Assembly: GCF_001625015.1 (NCBI RefSeq) | Contig: NZ_LVWJ02000014.1 | Span: forward strand, 2,728,001-2,792,000 | Origin: Lewinella sp. 4G2 | Lineage (GTDB): Bacteria > Bacteroidota > Bacteroidia > Chitinophagales > Saprospiraceae | DNA length: 64,000 bases | Direction: 5' to 3' | Part shown: positions 25,356 to 33,195 of the stretch, piece after piece | Numbering within the stretch: position 1 is the first letter of the stretch | How the letters are laid out: every line of letters begins with the position of its first letter | Made by a program: the position numbers and the translations under genes | Notes under the pieces: generated by a model | What the model was told of the DNA's origin: nothing | What the model saw: the letters and a program-made list of their open reading frames with translations, nothing else | Databases searched by the model: none

Positions 25356-26861
25356 ATGAAGGTTTTTTATAACGTCCCCAAACCCGGACAACCGCAGGAA
25401 TTTTACACCCGGTACGCTAGCTTAGTACCGACCCTAAGCAAGCTAGGTTACTTAGCGCAAGTAGTAAGCGCCCTAACCGAAATAGGTATTTTGTACGCTG
25501 TTATTTACGGCTCAATCTACCCCCTTTGGCCGGATGCCGCCACCCCCGCCGCAATGTTTGGCGCGGCCGTTGGTACTTTGTTCTTGGAGCTAGGTTTGCG
25601 CAAGTTTGCCCCCTTCGCCGCCCGTGCCGTTATCCTGCGGCGGTTCACCGGTTGGGATGGAATTATAACCGCGTTTGTGCTGACCGTAGCCGTAGGACTG
25701 TTAGCCGCATCCGCCGCCCTAAGTTTCAAAGGGTCCGGTTTACTAGTGGAAAGCGTAGCCCCGACCCCCGTGGTGCTGACCAGTACGGCAACCGATGACG
25801 AAGCCGCCGCCGCATCCACCGCCGCCGCCGCCGCCCTGACTGATGACGTAGCCGCCACCCGCGCCCGCTATGCTGACTTAATGGAGGCCACCACAACCGC
25901 CGCCGCCGCCGACCTGCGGCAACTGGATACCCAACTACGGGGCTTAATCGATAAGGAAGACCGGACCGGCCGCAGCTATCGCACCGCTAAGGGCCGCGTA
26001 CGCATCCAAATAAGCGATGTAAGCACGGCAAAGGACCGCAAGCTAGCCGAACTACAAACGGCCCGCGCCGAAGCCATAGCCGCCCTAAGAGCTGACCACC
26101 GCGCCACCGCCGCCCGCATCGATGCCGACCGCCGCCGCGCCCGTGCCGGAGTGGACGAAGCCAACGCCGCCGCCCGGACTGATGCCGCCGCCCGCGTTAC
26201 TGGATACGGTGGCGGGCTTGCGTATTTCACCCTACTATGCCTAACGGTTTTTGTGCTTTGCGTCTCAATCCGTGAACTACACTTCGCCGGGGCCGGAATT
26301 AGTGAGCAAGTAGAACCGGGTGCGTACGATTTTGAACCCGCCCCCGCCGCCGCCCTGCTAGGTGCCGTAAGCGCCGCCACCGCCCGCGTTTGGTACGGTA
26401 TGGTACACCGGTTGGAGCGCGCCACCGTAGACGCCCCCGAACCCGTAGCCGCCCCGGTTGTGTGGAGCCGCCCGGCCGCATCGATGACGGCGCAAACAAG
26501 TAAAGGGACGCGGCGCAAAATAAAGCCCGCCAAGACCGCCAAAGCCCCGGCCGCTAGTGCTGACCATGCCCGCCGCGTCATTGGCTTCACGCCGCCCCCT
26601 AAGCCCGCCCCGGACGCATCCGACGAAGGTCCAACGGCGCAAGCGTTAACGCAATCCGTTACCGACCCCGCCCCGGCCGTTACTGATGACGCAAAGCCCG
26701 CAGGAAAAACCGCCGTTTGCAATCATTGCGCCGCCACCTATGAACCGCGTACGACGTGGCAAAAGTATTGTAGTGAGGGATGCCGCAAAGCCTACCACGC
26801 CGCCCGCCATAATGGAATAGAGTACAACCCAAACCACAAAAACCGCAGCCGTGGAAAGTAG
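25356..26861 (+). CDS. Membrane protein with coiled coil and C-terminal zinc-ribbon-like motif
   Basis: 501 residues, family not recognised. Three hydrophobic segments lie near the N-terminus (about 37-58, 66-82 and 105-126). A long Ala/Asp/Arg-rich coiled coil follows (about 150-285), then a fourth membrane segment near 290-308 (LAYFTLLCLTVFVLCVSI). After that comes a low-complexity Ala/Pro/Lys linker and a C-terminal CNHCAATYEP...YCSEGCRKAYH motif (about 452-485) that looks like a zinc ribbon. The order of parts (membrane anchor, stalk, membrane, Zn-binding tail) suggests a membrane-tethered nucleic-acid or protein binder. The gene overlaps the next by 11 bp. Codon use is GCC-rich. Confidence 0.6.
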   Translation: MKVFYNVPKPGQPQEFYTRYASLVPTLSKLGYLAQVVSALTEIGILYAVIYGSIYPLWPDAATPAAMFGAAVGTLFLELGLRKFAPFAARAVILRRFTGWDGIITAFVLTVAVGLLAASAALSFKGSGLLVESVAPTPVVLTSTATDDEAAAASTAAAAALTDDVAATRARYADLMEATTTAAAADLRQLDTQLRGLIDKEDRTGRSYRTAKGRVRIQISDVSTAKDRKLAELQTARAEAIAALRADHRATAARIDADRRRARAGVDEANAAARTDAAARVTGYGGGLAYFTLLCLTVFVLCVSIRELHFAGAGISEQVEPGAYDFEPAPAAALLGAVSAATARVWYGMVHRLERATVDAPEPVAAPVVWSRPAASMTAQTSKGTRRKIKPAKTAKAPAASADHARRVIGFTPPPKPAPDASDEGPTAQALTQSVTDPAPAVTDDAKPAGKTAVCNHCAATYEPRTTWQKYCSEGCRKAYHAARHNGIEYNPNHKNRSRGK

Positions 26862-27060
26862 AACAACAAAGCCAGTAACGCCGCGTACCTACGCCGCCGG
26901 AATTACTCGACGCCACCACCGTACCGCCCGGTTTTGGGATGCCTACGCCCGCGCCACCGCCGCCCGGACCAGTACCCCCGAAATGCTGCAATACGCCGAA
27001 CGTCTGCAAGCCCGCAGCGCCGCCGCCATACGGATGTTTACCAAAGCCATGAAGCAATGA
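26851..27060 (+). CDS. Small basic hypothetical protein, 69 residues
   Basis: Starts at a GTG 11 bp inside the end of the membrane protein gene and ends in an ATGA overlap with the next gene. This is the typical spacing of a translationally coupled gene. The product is Arg- and Ala-rich (TRRHHRTARFWDAYARATAARTS...) with a predicted pair of helices. No family recognised. Its small size and lack of an upstream ribosome-binding pattern leave some doubt. Confidence 0.45.
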   Translation: MESRTTKPVTPRTYAAGITRRHHRTARFWDAYARATAARTSTPEMLQYAERLQARSAAAIRMFTKAMKQ

Positions 27061-28067
27061 CCGCCCCCCATATTTGCAGCCGTTACCGTGCCGCCTACGC
27101 CGCCGCCGTAGTAGGTATTTTTGTAGCCGACGCCGCCACCCGTGCGGCCCGTTTGAAAACTGCAATACTTACACGAATGATTGAGGAGACAAACGCTAGC
27201 GATGACGCCAAAGAACCCATTTGGGTAGCTAGCCTAATTGATAAGCTAGACTTAATTGATGAAGCTAAAGTGTATATCTACGCTATTGTGGGGCTATACC
27301 GTACAAATTTTTTGCGACGTTGGCGGGGCTCAATGGAGCGGCAAATGTTATTAGATAGGGAGCGCACAACCTACTACAAGGCGTCGTTTGATAAGTCTTT
27401 CACGGACTTTGCTTGTATGCAGTGCGGCGGAAGTCTAGACTACATAGATAACGGCCCCCGCTACTTTCAATGGGTTGAAGGATTGCCATGGGAACCAAAA
27501 GAGATGCCGGAACCAAAAGCAACGCCCGGCCACAATCGCTTTGCAAGTATAGTTATTGACGCGATTGTTGAAGGGGAAGGTTCTGATTACCTACCGTACG
27601 AAGTAGACATAGAAGACCATACTTACGACCCTGAACCGGGGGAAACTAGACGTATCTGTATAACCTTAGATTGTTGGGTTGAGGGTGATGCATTAGCCGT
27701 CTACTTTTACTACAAATGGCTAGAAAAGCTAACCGCAGATAGCCCGGAGCTAGCCACCGCCGCCGCCGTTGAAGATGATCCGCCGCCGCGCCCGCTTTAC
27801 CTGCAACTACTCAAAGAATTACTAGCAATACCGGAGGGCGGAAAGCGTAAGCCGCACTACGCCGCCGCCGCTAAAGTTGTCCCCCTGCAAGATGGAACCC
27901 CCCGAACGTCTGAAAATGTACGCCGCAGGTATTCAGATTGGAAAGCGCGCCCCCACGAGTTTAGCGCCGCAGATATAACGCTAGTTGTCAACGAATTACG
28001 CGACGAAGGCCGACCGATTAACAAAGCCTATTTAGCGGCCGTCCGGCGAAATGTTGCCACCGTCTAA
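27057..28067 (+). CDS. Hypothetical element protein, 336 residues
   Basis: Not recognised. The ATG at 27057 overlaps the upstream TGA. An alternative ATG at 27177 follows a TGCAATACTTAC leader motif (27161-27172) and could be the true or a second start (296 residues). Features are an amphipathic region with VYIYAIVGLYRTNFLRRW, a CMQCGG cysteine pair, an acidic middle (VDIEDHTYDPEPGE) and a C-terminal helical domain with TSENVRRRYSDWKARP. Codon use in the middle is less GCC-biased than its neighbours. No enzymatic motif seen. Confidence 0.55.
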   Translation: MTAPHICSRYRAAYAAAVVGIFVADAATRAARLKTAILTRMIEETNASDDAKEPIWVASLIDKLDLIDEAKVYIYAIVGLYRTNFLRRWRGSMERQMLLDRERTTYYKASFDKSFTDFACMQCGGSLDYIDNGPRYFQWVEGLPWEPKEMPEPKATPGHNRFASIVIDAIVEGEGSDYLPYEVDIEDHTYDPEPGETRRICITLDCWVEGDALAVYFYYKWLEKLTADSPELATAAAVEDDPPPRPLYLQLLKELLAIPEGGKRKPHYAAAAKVVPLQDGTPRTSENVRRRYSDWKARPHEFSAADITLVVNELRDEGRPINKAYLAAVRRNVATV

Positions 28068-28160
28068 AAATGTCCCCCGAAAATGTCCCCCCGTCCCCCG
28101 ATTGAGGGACAAAAACTAGCCCGCACCTTTACGGTACAAAATTGCAAGACTACCCCAATT

Positions 28161-28490
28161 ATGAACAAGCCATTTACCCCCGTACCCGTCCGCATCGATG
28201 TTGTCACTATGCCGGTTAATGAGCTGCGGCAACTGATTACAGATACCGTTACCGACGCCATGAACCGCGCCACCGCCGCAGCTGCCAAGGGCGCTAAGAC
28301 CGCCCCTAACGGTGCCGCAGTATTACCGGAGCTGTTGACCCGCAAAGAAGCCGCCGCCCTGCTACGGGTAGGCGTGGCGACGTTGGACGGCTACGTACGG
28401 GACGGTATGCTAACAAAGTACAAAGTAGGCCGCAGCCAAACGCGGTTGAAGCGTGACGAAGTAAGAGAACTAGCCCGGCTAGCTCAATAA
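28161..28490 (+). CDS. Helix-turn-helix protein, excisionase/MerR-like
   Basis: 109 residues from the ATG at 28161. The C-terminal half is a classic excisionase-family winged helix: LLTRKEAAALLRVGVATLDGYV and the wing KYKVGRSQTRLKRDEVREL. Such proteins bend att-site DNA to direct excision or act as transcription regulators. The N-terminal half (DVVTMPVNELRQLITDTVTDAM) may form an oligomerising helix, as in many Bacteroidota element proteins of this type. The leader carries TGCAAGACTAC, a variant of the element's leader motif. Upstream in-frame codons to 28083 were not used. Confidence 0.8.
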   Translation: MNKPFTPVPVRIDVVTMPVNELRQLITDTVTDAMNRATAAAAKGAKTAPNGAAVLPELLTRKEAAALLRVGVATLDGYVRDGMLTKYKVGRSQTRLKRDEVRELARLAQ

Positions 28491-28494
28491 AAAA

Positions 28495-28516
28495 GGCCCC
28501 GTAATAGTGCGGGGCC
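28495..28516. other. Hairpin after the helix-turn-helix gene with the T-run on the minus strand
   Basis: GGCCCCG pairs with CGGGGCC around an 8-nt loop; seven A (28488-28494, overlapping the stop codon) precede it. Confidence 0.6.
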
Positions 28517-28609
28517 GTTCATCTGTCTAGCTTGTAAAGCGGGGCCGGGTTAAGCGTCCAAACTTAATCACCCGACCCCATCAAACGCAAGTAGGGCGAA
28601 CCCTAACGC

Positions 28610-30139
28610 ATGGCAAATTTATGCTATGACGGCCACCCGTACAATCTGCGGGGGCCGTCTACCTTAGAATATCTAACGGATCCGCCGCCGGACCATTACC
28701 AGCAACCGCCGCCGCAGCCGTCCCCATCCACCGCCGCAACTGATGATGAAGCCGCAGTAGATGACGCCCCCGAAAGTCTACCCCCCTTTAGTATTGGTAA
28801 GTTTGGTCAACCGGTTATAAACCGGCTATCCGTTCACGATGACCGGTTAAAGGTTTGGGCCGACCTGCAAGCCGAAGTAGACGCCCCCGGAGGCCGTACG
28901 GTGCCGCATCCGCTACTATCCGCCGACTACGCCGAAGCATTGACGTTAGGGCCGTTCACGTTGGTACCTGCGGGCTACGGTGCCGGGATTTGTCGGAGGT
29001 TGTACGACGTACACCACAAGAACCAAAGCGACCCCGTAGCGACGCTAATGAGCCACCCCCGCAAAGGGACCGGCCGCCGCGTTTGGTACACTATGGCAAA
29101 CCGGTTGAACTACACCGGCAAAGCCGTACCGTTAGGCGTGGAATTATTGGACGCCCTGCAAGCCACCGCCGACGGGTTGAGCCATTACGAAATAGCCGCC
29201 GACGCCGTAGCCCTTAGCGGTGCCGTTGGGTTCATCCATACCGCCGGACTAGTGCGTAAGAACGGCCGCACGTGGGGGATTAAAGGAAACGACCGGAACC
29301 AAATAAGCATTGGTAGTTCAACGTCTGCCAAGTACGCCACCGTTTACGGTAAGGGCAAACGCTTAAACCGTGAAAACAAGCAATACCAAGGACGCGCCGC
29401 AGTAGCTGCCAACGTAGTAGCCCCGGAGGACGTAAGCGAGCTAATGCGATTAGAATGGAACCTAAAGGCCAAAGCCGCCAAAGCATTACGCTACCAAGGA
29501 AAGCCCGTTACCCTGCGGACGCTGTTAGACCCGCTAGCCCGTCTATCTATCCTTCGCCAACAAACCGAAGCCGGGTTTACGTTTAAGTACCCCGGCCGCG
29601 CCGGTGCCGTGGTGCCGTTCTTTAATTGGCCCGCCATAGATGCCGCCTACCGTGCGCAAAATGGATTAAGCGCCACGGACCCCCCAACGCCGGTTACTAC
29701 CAAAGCGCCGCGCCCCCGCGCCCGTAAGAGTACCGCCACCTATGGAGCTAAACAAGCAATCCGCAAGCTAACCGCAGATAGCCGCCCCGGTGACTACTTA
29801 GCCGCCGCCACCCGGCCGGAGCTGCAAACGATGACCACCGCCGCCCTAACGGATCCGCGCCGCATCCGCAGGCTAGCCCGCAAGCTATCCGCCGCCGGTT
29901 GTGGGGTAAATGATGACGAAGTAACCGCAATCCTTACGGAGTGGATGACCGCCACCGCAGCGCCTGCAGTAGCCGCAGCAATAGCCCCCGCAGCGCCCAT
30001 CCTGCTAGCACGTGCCATTACCGCCGAACATGACTTAGACCACTATTTAGGCCGTCAATACGTAGCCCGCCGGAGGTTGCCCGCCGTTCACCGCCCGCCG
30101 GATAGTCTAGCAGTATTACCCCCCGCACCTAGACTATGA
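28610..30139 (+). CDS. Probable rolling-circle replication initiator or MobT/NicK-type relaxase
   Basis: 509 residues. The middle region (about 170-330) follows the Rep_trans-type pattern seen in phage initiators and in ICE relaxases such as NicK. It has a first strand YEIAADAVALSG, then SIGSSTSAKYATVYGKGKRLN (like YIGSRxSxxxxRIYDKG, 20 of its residues shown in two overlapping parts), and a basic strand MRLEWNLKAKAAKAL. The N-terminus is low-complexity Pro/Asp-rich and the C-terminus Ala-rich and helical. If the match holds it nicks the element's origin for replication or transfer. No catalytic Tyr was assigned with certainty. The stop overlaps the next start (ATGA), coupling it to the nuclease-like gene. 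Confidence 0.5.
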   Translation: MANLCYDGHPYNLRGPSTLEYLTDPPPDHYQQPPPQPSPSTAATDDEAAVDDAPESLPPFSIGKFGQPVINRLSVHDDRLKVWADLQAEVDAPGGRTVPHPLLSADYAEALTLGPFTLVPAGYGAGICRRLYDVHHKNQSDPVATLMSHPRKGTGRRVWYTMANRLNYTGKAVPLGVELLDALQATADGLSHYEIAADAVALSGAVGFIHTAGLVRKNGRTWGIKGNDRNQISIGSSTSAKYATVYGKGKRLNRENKQYQGRAAVAANVVAPEDVSELMRLEWNLKAKAAKALRYQGKPVTLRTLLDPLARLSILRQQTEAGFTFKYPGRAGAVVPFFNWPAIDAAYRAQNGLSATDPPTPVTTKAPRPRARKSTATYGAKQAIRKLTADSRPGDYLAAATRPELQTMTTAALTDPRRIRRLARKLSAAGCGVNDDEVTAILTEWMTATAAPAVAAAIAPAAPILLARAITAEHDLDHYLGRQYVARRRLPAVHRPPDSLAVLPPAPRL

Positions 30140-30669
30140 GCGCGCCCAACCAACGGCCCCGGTTTATTGAGCTACCGACCACCCAAAAAGGGACGGCCGG
30201 GGAAAGGATAGCCGCCCGTTGGTTTATTGATCGGGGATACCTACCGTACGGCCCTGCATTTACCGGAGCGCACCCCGTCGATAACGTACTACTAAGTCCG
30301 TTCACCGGCAGAGTAACAGCGGTTGAGGTCAAGACATACCCCCGCCGGTACGCATCCGCCGAAAATGGAATAGACGCCGCCGACCTGACCAGCTACACCG
30401 AATTTGCAGAATGGTATAAACTGCCCGTCTATATCGTTTGGATTGACCAGTACGAACGCCGCGCCTACGGTGCGCTACTAAGAGACCTAGCCCCCCACGC
30501 CCGCCCGGACGGGGATAAGGTTTACTTTAGCTTGCAGCTAATGCAAGTAATTTTCAAACTGACCCTACAACAAGTTAGCCAGTTGCCCCCGTTACCGCAC
30601 CCCAACGCCTACGCCCGCGCCCGTAGGTTCTTTACTGATGACGAAGGCCACCCCGCGCCGACCACCTAG
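30136..30669 (+). CDS. PD-(D/E)XK-like nuclease-fold protein
   Basis: 177 residues. The start GTAGERIAARWFIDRGYLPYG followed by HPVDNVLLSPFTGRVTAVEVKTYPRR fits the PD-(D/E)XK fold: an early Glu on helix 1, Asp in the first strand (PVDNV) and the ExK pair EVK. The resemblance is to Holliday-junction-resolvase or VRR-type proteins, but the specific family is not clear (positions counted from the ATG at 30136, which overlaps the Rep stop by ATGA). Coupling to the initiator suggests a role in processing replication or transfer intermediates, or in defence. Confidence 0.6.
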   Translation: MSAPNQRPRFIELPTTQKGTAGERIAARWFIDRGYLPYGPAFTGAHPVDNVLLSPFTGRVTAVEVKTYPRRYASAENGIDAADLTSYTEFAEWYKLPVYIVWIDQYERRAYGALLRDLAPHARPDGDKVYFSLQLMQVIFKLTLQQVSQLPPLPHPNAYARARRFFTDDEGHPAPTT

Positions 30670-30979
30670 TCCCATATGTAGCCCCCTGCGGCCCTTATCC
30701 ACCTTCACCCGTGCAACCGTGCCGGGTGCGGGCTTAAAGTCGTTTGAGCGTAGCCGTAGGGGTTTGATTATTCAAAGTTTATCAAAGCGCCGCCGCCGTC
30801 TATTACTACAAGTTCACCCCTTACCAGTATGCAGGGTCAGTTTGCACGTTCACCCGTAAAGCGATGACCAGCGCCGCCGCAGATCCTGACGCACCCGGAC
30901 TTTGGTTAAGCCTCAAAACCTAAGAAAACCTAAGGTAGCCAGCCCGCCCCCAACGCCCGCGCGCGCCGTATCTTACAGT
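30670..30979. other. Gene-free gap within the element
   Basis: 310 bp without a convincing gene. A 73-codon open frame is basic low complexity and has no start context. A 19-codon frame (MTSAAADPDAPGLWLSLKT) ends before the HNH gene and is too short to judge. Confidence 0.4.
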
Positions 30980-31375
30980 ATGCCTAACCTACCCAAACCC
31001 AAACGCCCCGCCTACCTACCCGCCCCCGCCCCCCGCAAGCGTAGCCCGGCGCAAATGGAGGCCGCCAAGTTCTACAACTGCCAACGGTGGCGAAGTACTA
31101 CAAAGCGATACCGCGCCGCCAATCCTTTGTGTGAGGCTTGCGCGCACGTTGACGAACTGGAACCGGCCGCAGTAACGGACCACGTGGTACCTATAAGCGC
31201 CGGAGGCAGTCCGTACGAAGTGGACAACTTTATGCCCCTTTGCCACCGTCACCACAACCGTAAGCGAGCGTACGAACTACGGGGCTACGTAACGTCAACC
31301 GTGCAAGGTTTGGACGGCCTACTACCTGCGGACCGCGCCGCCGTGCTGGATAAGTTGGAGCCGCGCCGCAGCTGA
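30980..31375 (+). CDS. HNH endonuclease
   Basis: 131 residues from the ATG at 30980. A basic Pro-rich N-terminus is followed by FYNCQRWRSTTKRYRAANPLC (20-residue window: the Cys of PLCEAC begins the finger). Then come TDHVVPISAGGSPYEVDNF and MPLCHRHHNRK. This is a complete HNH finger with both CxxC/CxxH metal pairs and the catalytic DHV His. Small HNH nucleases of this layout sit next to phage terminase genes or in mobile elements, where they nick DNA. No terminase is present here. An upstream TTG (30902) would add 26 residues and cannot be excluded. Confidence 0.85.
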   Translation: MPNLPKPKRPAYLPAPAPRKRSPAQMEAAKFYNCQRWRSTTKRYRAANPLCEACAHVDELEPAAVTDHVVPISAGGSPYEVDNFMPLCHRHHNRKRAYELRGYVTSTVQGLDGLLPADRAAVLDKLEPRRS

Positions 31376-31963
31376 CCGCCCGCCAAACTTCATTTGGAAA
31401 TCAAATGATTCTAGCCCCGCCGCAGCCGTAACCGCTAAGGAGTGAAAGCCCGGCGAATAGTCTTTTTCTGCAAGATGACCCCGCGCCGGGTACCTCCCCC
31501 ATGCCCCCTTTGGTTCTTTGCCGAAGTACGTTTCAAACTTCGCAGCCCTAACCGCGTGAATAACAACGGAAATTTTGAAGCGAAAAAAGTTGGAGCTACT
31601 CTTGGGAAAAGATTACAGAAATTACAGCAGCCTTTAAAAGCAAGTTGACGAAATCGACCACGCTTTAAAAAGGAAAGTTGGGGCGCTGTTAAGACCTGCG
31701 GACAAAGCAAGTTTGTATTACTAACTGCTATTGTTTCCACAGCCATAAAAGGACCGGAGGCTATCCCCGATGTTAAGAAATGTTAATGTATGGCGGGGCC
31801 GCGTTTGGTTGTTTTGGGAGCAATGAAAGGACCGGAGGCCACCCGTGGCGGTGGTTGTTTTCAAACCTTTGGGGCGAACAATGAACTACAGAAAACTACA
31901 TATAAAAAAGGCACCGGCTAAAGCTCGATTTGCCACCGCCGCCGCAGCCGGTTAAGTAGTACG
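31376..31963. other. Noncoding, AT-richer end of the element
   Basis: 588 bp without a convincing gene. It contains a short palindrome TCATTTGGAAATCAAATGA near 31388-31407 (partial), a 14-bp direct repeat AAAGGACCGGAGGC at 31748-31761 and 31826-31839, and TGTTAA/TGTTAAT repeats between them. Base composition drops relative to the GCC-rich genes. It could hold the element's origin, transfer site or integrase arm sites. Two open frames (31442-31648 and 31435-31746 on the other strand) look unlike proteins. Confidence 0.45.
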
Positions 31964-32257
31964 CTATCCTGCGGGGGGTAGCTGCGGGGCTAGTTCATCC
32001 ATTAGCGCGCGCAAGCTGTCTAAGGTCCGTTCACGTTCGGTTAGGTTCATCCGCCCCGTTTGCCAATCGTCCACCGTGGCTTTGGCTAGGTAGTCTAACC
32101 GGATGACCGCAGCGCGCACCGTATCGGTTGAGGGGTCATAATAGGGCGAAGGTTCAAAGCCGCCCGCCGTAGCGTTTGGTGCCAAGTTTTGACCACTACC
32201 GGAGCAACTGACCAGCGCCGCCGCAATCGATGCCATTAGTATTAGTCTAGTAGCCAT
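31964..32257 (-). CDS. Small lipoprotein of the element
   Basis: 97 residues from the ATG at 32257. It is the only minus-strand gene in the element and faces the others. MATRLILMASIAAALVSCSGSG has a basic start, hydrophobic core and lipobox LVSC, so the mature protein is lipidated at Cys. The remainder is helical with TVRAAVIRLDYLAKATVDDWQ and RERTLDSLRALMDELAPQLP. Such cargo lipoproteins can act in surface exclusion or cell lysis (Rz1-like), but there is no partner gene to support either. Confidence 0.7.
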   Translation of the reverse strand: MATRLILMASIAAALVSCSGSGQNLAPNATAGGFEPSPYYDPSTDTVRAAVIRLDYLAKATVDDWQTGRMNLTERERTLDSLRALMDELAPQLPPAG

Positions 32258-32391
32258 AGTTGGGAATGATGACAAAGCCCGTGCCGGGGCCGGTTTTACG
32301 CTCAAAATGCAGAGTTCGCCCCCAATTACGCCCCCAATCTGAAAAGCGAAGCCCCTAACTAGTTGATAGTTAAGGGCTTACGCTAAACAAG

Positions 32392-32468
32392 TGGTCGGGA
32401 TGACAGGATTCGAACCTGCGGCCCCACGCCCCCCAGGCGTGTGCGCTACCGGGCTGCGCCACATCCCG
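32392..32468 (-). tRNA. tRNA-Pro (GGG)
   Basis: Complete cloverleaf on the minus strand: acceptor CGGGATG/CATCCCG, D arm GCGC/GCGC, anticodon stem CACGC/GCGTG with loop CTGGGGG (anticodon GGG), T arm GCAGG/CCTGT, discriminator A and an encoded CCA. Its 3' end is the right attachment site of the mobile element. The insertion has separated it from a terminator that now lies at the left end near 23135-23160. Confidence 0.95.
32394..32411. repeat. Right attachment site (attR core)
   Basis: GTCGGGATGACAGGATTC within the 3' end of tRNA-Pro, identical to the left copy at 23167-23184. Confidence 0.8.
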
Positions 32469-32519
32469 ATTGGATGTAATTTGATCTACGCCGAAGCACA
32501 GATCGTGGGGGAGGGGAGG

Positions 32520-32594
32520 TGGTCGATACTGGGCTCGAACCAGTGACCTCTGCAATGTCAATGCAACGCTCTAAACCAACTGAGCTAATCGACC
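32520..32594 (-). tRNA. tRNA-Val (GAC)
   Basis: Acceptor GGTCGAT/ATCGACC, D arm GCTC/GAGC, anticodon stem TTGCA/TGCAG with loop TTGACAT (anticodon GAC), T arm ACTGG/CCAGT, discriminator A. CCA is not encoded. It is 51 bp upstream of tRNA-Pro, probably in one transcript. Confidence 0.95.
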
Positions 32595-32689
32595 AAAAGG
32601 CGCTTTTTGTACCCTGAAATGTCCCCCGCATTCGGGAAAGTTGCTTCGGGGGGAAAGAAGGTTTCATCATCATCCTTCCTAAGCGGCTG

Positions 32690-32697
32690 CAAATATA
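32690..32697 (-). promoter_or_regulatory. -7 element of the tRNA-Val/tRNA-Pro unit
   Basis: TATATTTG on the minus strand, an exact TAnnTTTG match about 95 bp before tRNA-Val. Confidence 0.55.
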
Positions 32698-32815
32698 CAC
32701 CGGGGCCGTAAACTGAAAAACAATCCGGTAGATTTTCCGGAAAGATTTGCTACGGCCAGTCGTAGGCCTCATGTACTTGATCAGTGTAGGCTACTCGCTT
32801 AGGATGAACTTAATT

Positions 32816-33154
32816 TTAGGCTTGTGCCGTTGGCGTAAAACTCATGGGCGGGAACTGAGGGCCGTTATCGTTGCCACCCTTTTTGGAGGATATGCTTCCG
32901 AACTGCGCTTCGTACTTCTTGATGTTGTCCGCAAGCGCGGAGACTAAGCGTTTAGCGTGTTCCGGCGTCAAGATCACCCGGCTCTTCACCTTGGCCTTGG
33001 GGGCGTTGGGTACGATGCGGACGAAGTCGACCACGAATTCACTGTTACTGTGCGCAATGATGGCCAGGTTGCTGTACACGCCTTCGGCAATGTCCTCGGG
33101 CAGTTCAATGTTGAGTTGGTTCTGGGGCTGAGCTGGTTTCTTCTCGTCGGCCAT
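32816..33154 (-). CDS. DUF3467-family protein
   Basis: 112 residues. The core NIELPEDIAEGVYSNLAIIAHSN, in shorter form LPEDIAEGVYSNLAIIAHS, with EFVVDFVRIVP, KSRVILTPEHAKRLVSAL and NIKKYEAQFG, is the DUF3467 pattern. It is a small conserved protein of unknown function found across Bacteroidota and other phyla. Flanks are low-complexity polar. No signal peptide. It lies downstream of topA on the same strand with a 41-bp gap and may be cotranscribed. Confidence 0.85.
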   Translation of the reverse strand: MADEKKPAQPQNQLNIELPEDIAEGVYSNLAIIAHSNSEFVVDFVRIVPNAPKAKVKSRVILTPEHAKRLVSALADNIKKYEAQFGSISSKKGGNDNGPQFPPMSFTPTAQA

Positions 33155-33195
33155 GTTGGCTATATTTTATTGATGGTAGATGTTAAAGCAGAACG

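Larger units (their letters stand above)
23167..32411. mobile_element. Integrative element in tRNA-Pro (about 9.2 kb)
   Basis: Bounded by direct repeats GTCGGGATGACAGGATTC at 23167-23184 and 32394-32411, the latter being the 3' end of an intact tRNA-Pro gene. A tyrosine integrase starts 167 bp inside the left end. The cargo is compact and almost all on the + strand, with overlapping ATGA junctions. Base and codon use differ from the flanks: long GCCGCC runs and frequent Leu CTA/TTA, against CTG/CTC outside. No capsid, terminase, Zot-type ATPase or conjugative ATPase was seen. It could be a mobilisable integrative element, an integrating plasmid or a satellite. Confidence 0.85.

Noticed and set aside
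31435..31746. Genes in the element's noncoding end
   Set aside because: Composition and lack of any start context; the + strand frame ending near 31645 looks at best like a decayed fragment.
23167..32411. Filamentous prophage
   Set aside because: A Rep-like gene and membrane protein are suggestive, but no Zot/pI ATPase and no coat protein gene were seen.
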